Below are positions 22,694 through 22,901 of a DNA stretch of 22,901 nt, one piece after another. Source of the stretch: DASYTH01 sp035762905. GTDB taxonomy: Bacteria > Actinomycetota > Actinomycetes > Mycobacteriales > Pseudonocardiaceae. The stretch covers positions 1 through 22,901 of the forward strand of contig NZ_DASUCC010000015.1 in NCBI RefSeq assembly GCF_035762905.1, in the 5' to 3' direction. A program made the translations under genes and the position numbers. Within the stretch, counting starts at the first letter, position 1. Each line of letters opens with the position of its first letter. Below the pieces are notes generated by a model. That model was not told the origin of the DNA and ran no database searches. It was given only the letters and a program-made list of their open reading frames with translations.

Positions 22694-22901
22694 GGGTTTT
22701 CAGGTTGGACAGCACGGCCGGCCAGCCGAAGGAGACCTCGGTCTGATCGCTCGCGTCGAAAAGGTTCTCGTGGGTGACGGTGAGCCGGACGATCGGGCCG
22801 TGCGGCTCAAGGTCGAAGGTGACCCTGGACGGCTCGTCGACGCCCTCTCGGTCCGGCACCGACCAGGTGGTCACCAGCCGTGCCGGCGGCACACTTTCGA
22901 C
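22641..22901 (-). CDS. SRPBCC / AHSA1-family protein, C-terminal part
   Basis: Only the last ~86 codons are inside the window; the gene continues beyond the right edge. The sequence (PPARLVTTWSVPD, EPSRVTFDLEPHGPIVRLTV, THENLFDASDQTEVSFGWPA, VLSNLKTLIETGSPL) is the end of an AHSA1-like START/Bet v1 fold. It has the typical TWS, THE and GWPxVLxxLKxLLETG elements. Stand-alone actinobacterial members often sit beside ArsR-type repressors and are thought to bind hydrophobic ligands; that neighbour is not visible here. Confidence 0.85.
   Translation of the reverse strand, partial: VESVPPARLVTTWSVPDREGVDEPSRVTFDLEPHGPIVRLTVTHENLFDASDQTEVSFGWPAVLSNLKTLIETGSPLATEPWLSNR

Overview
The window is high-GC DNA with strongly GC-biased third codon positions. 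Its gene families are typical of a filamentous actinomycete: a SARP/AfsR-type regulator, a large ATP-binding LuxR (LAL) regulator, an ECF/SigE-family sigma factor with a membrane partner, an HspR-like MerR protein and an actinobacterial large serine recombinase. A Pseudonocardiales-like host is my best guess, from gene content only; there is no rRNA or tRNA to anchor it.

Left part (1-4,000) is a graveyard. A minus-strand SARP regulator is split by mosaic insertion-sequence debris (an IS5-family transposase remnant plus a short IS256-like scrap) and also carries frameshifts. Next comes an intact secreted ricin-B-type lectin (2249-2749) with its own terminator, then an unrecognised plus-strand gene that can only be read by changing frame several times (about 3057-3975).

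Middle part (4,050-14,600) is ordinary chromosomal accessory content. A SAM-dependent methyltransferase overlaps a LAL regulator (minus strand, 7490-4076). A divergent secreted RTX-like calcium-binding repeat protein carries one frameshift near its end. A stress cluster follows: J-domain protein, Hsp20, a small conserved-looking protein and a MerR regulator with a dyad just upstream. Then come an NAD-dependent epimerase/dehydratase, possibly coupled to a tiny Cys-rich ORF, and an overlapping sigma factor/membrane protein pair.

Right part (about 15,200-22,700) looks like a genomic island. Four unrelated, visibly lower-GC genes encode a multi-pass membrane protein with an apparently leaderless promoter, a single-TM DUF4760-like protein, a small protein and a zinc-ribbon-like Cys protein. 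They are followed by a large serine recombinase and a divergently transcribed AlbA_2 (Schlafen-type) domain protein. This is the best candidate for an uncharacterised system, possibly phage defence, but function is inferred from context only. The window ends inside an SRPBCC/AHSA1-family gene.
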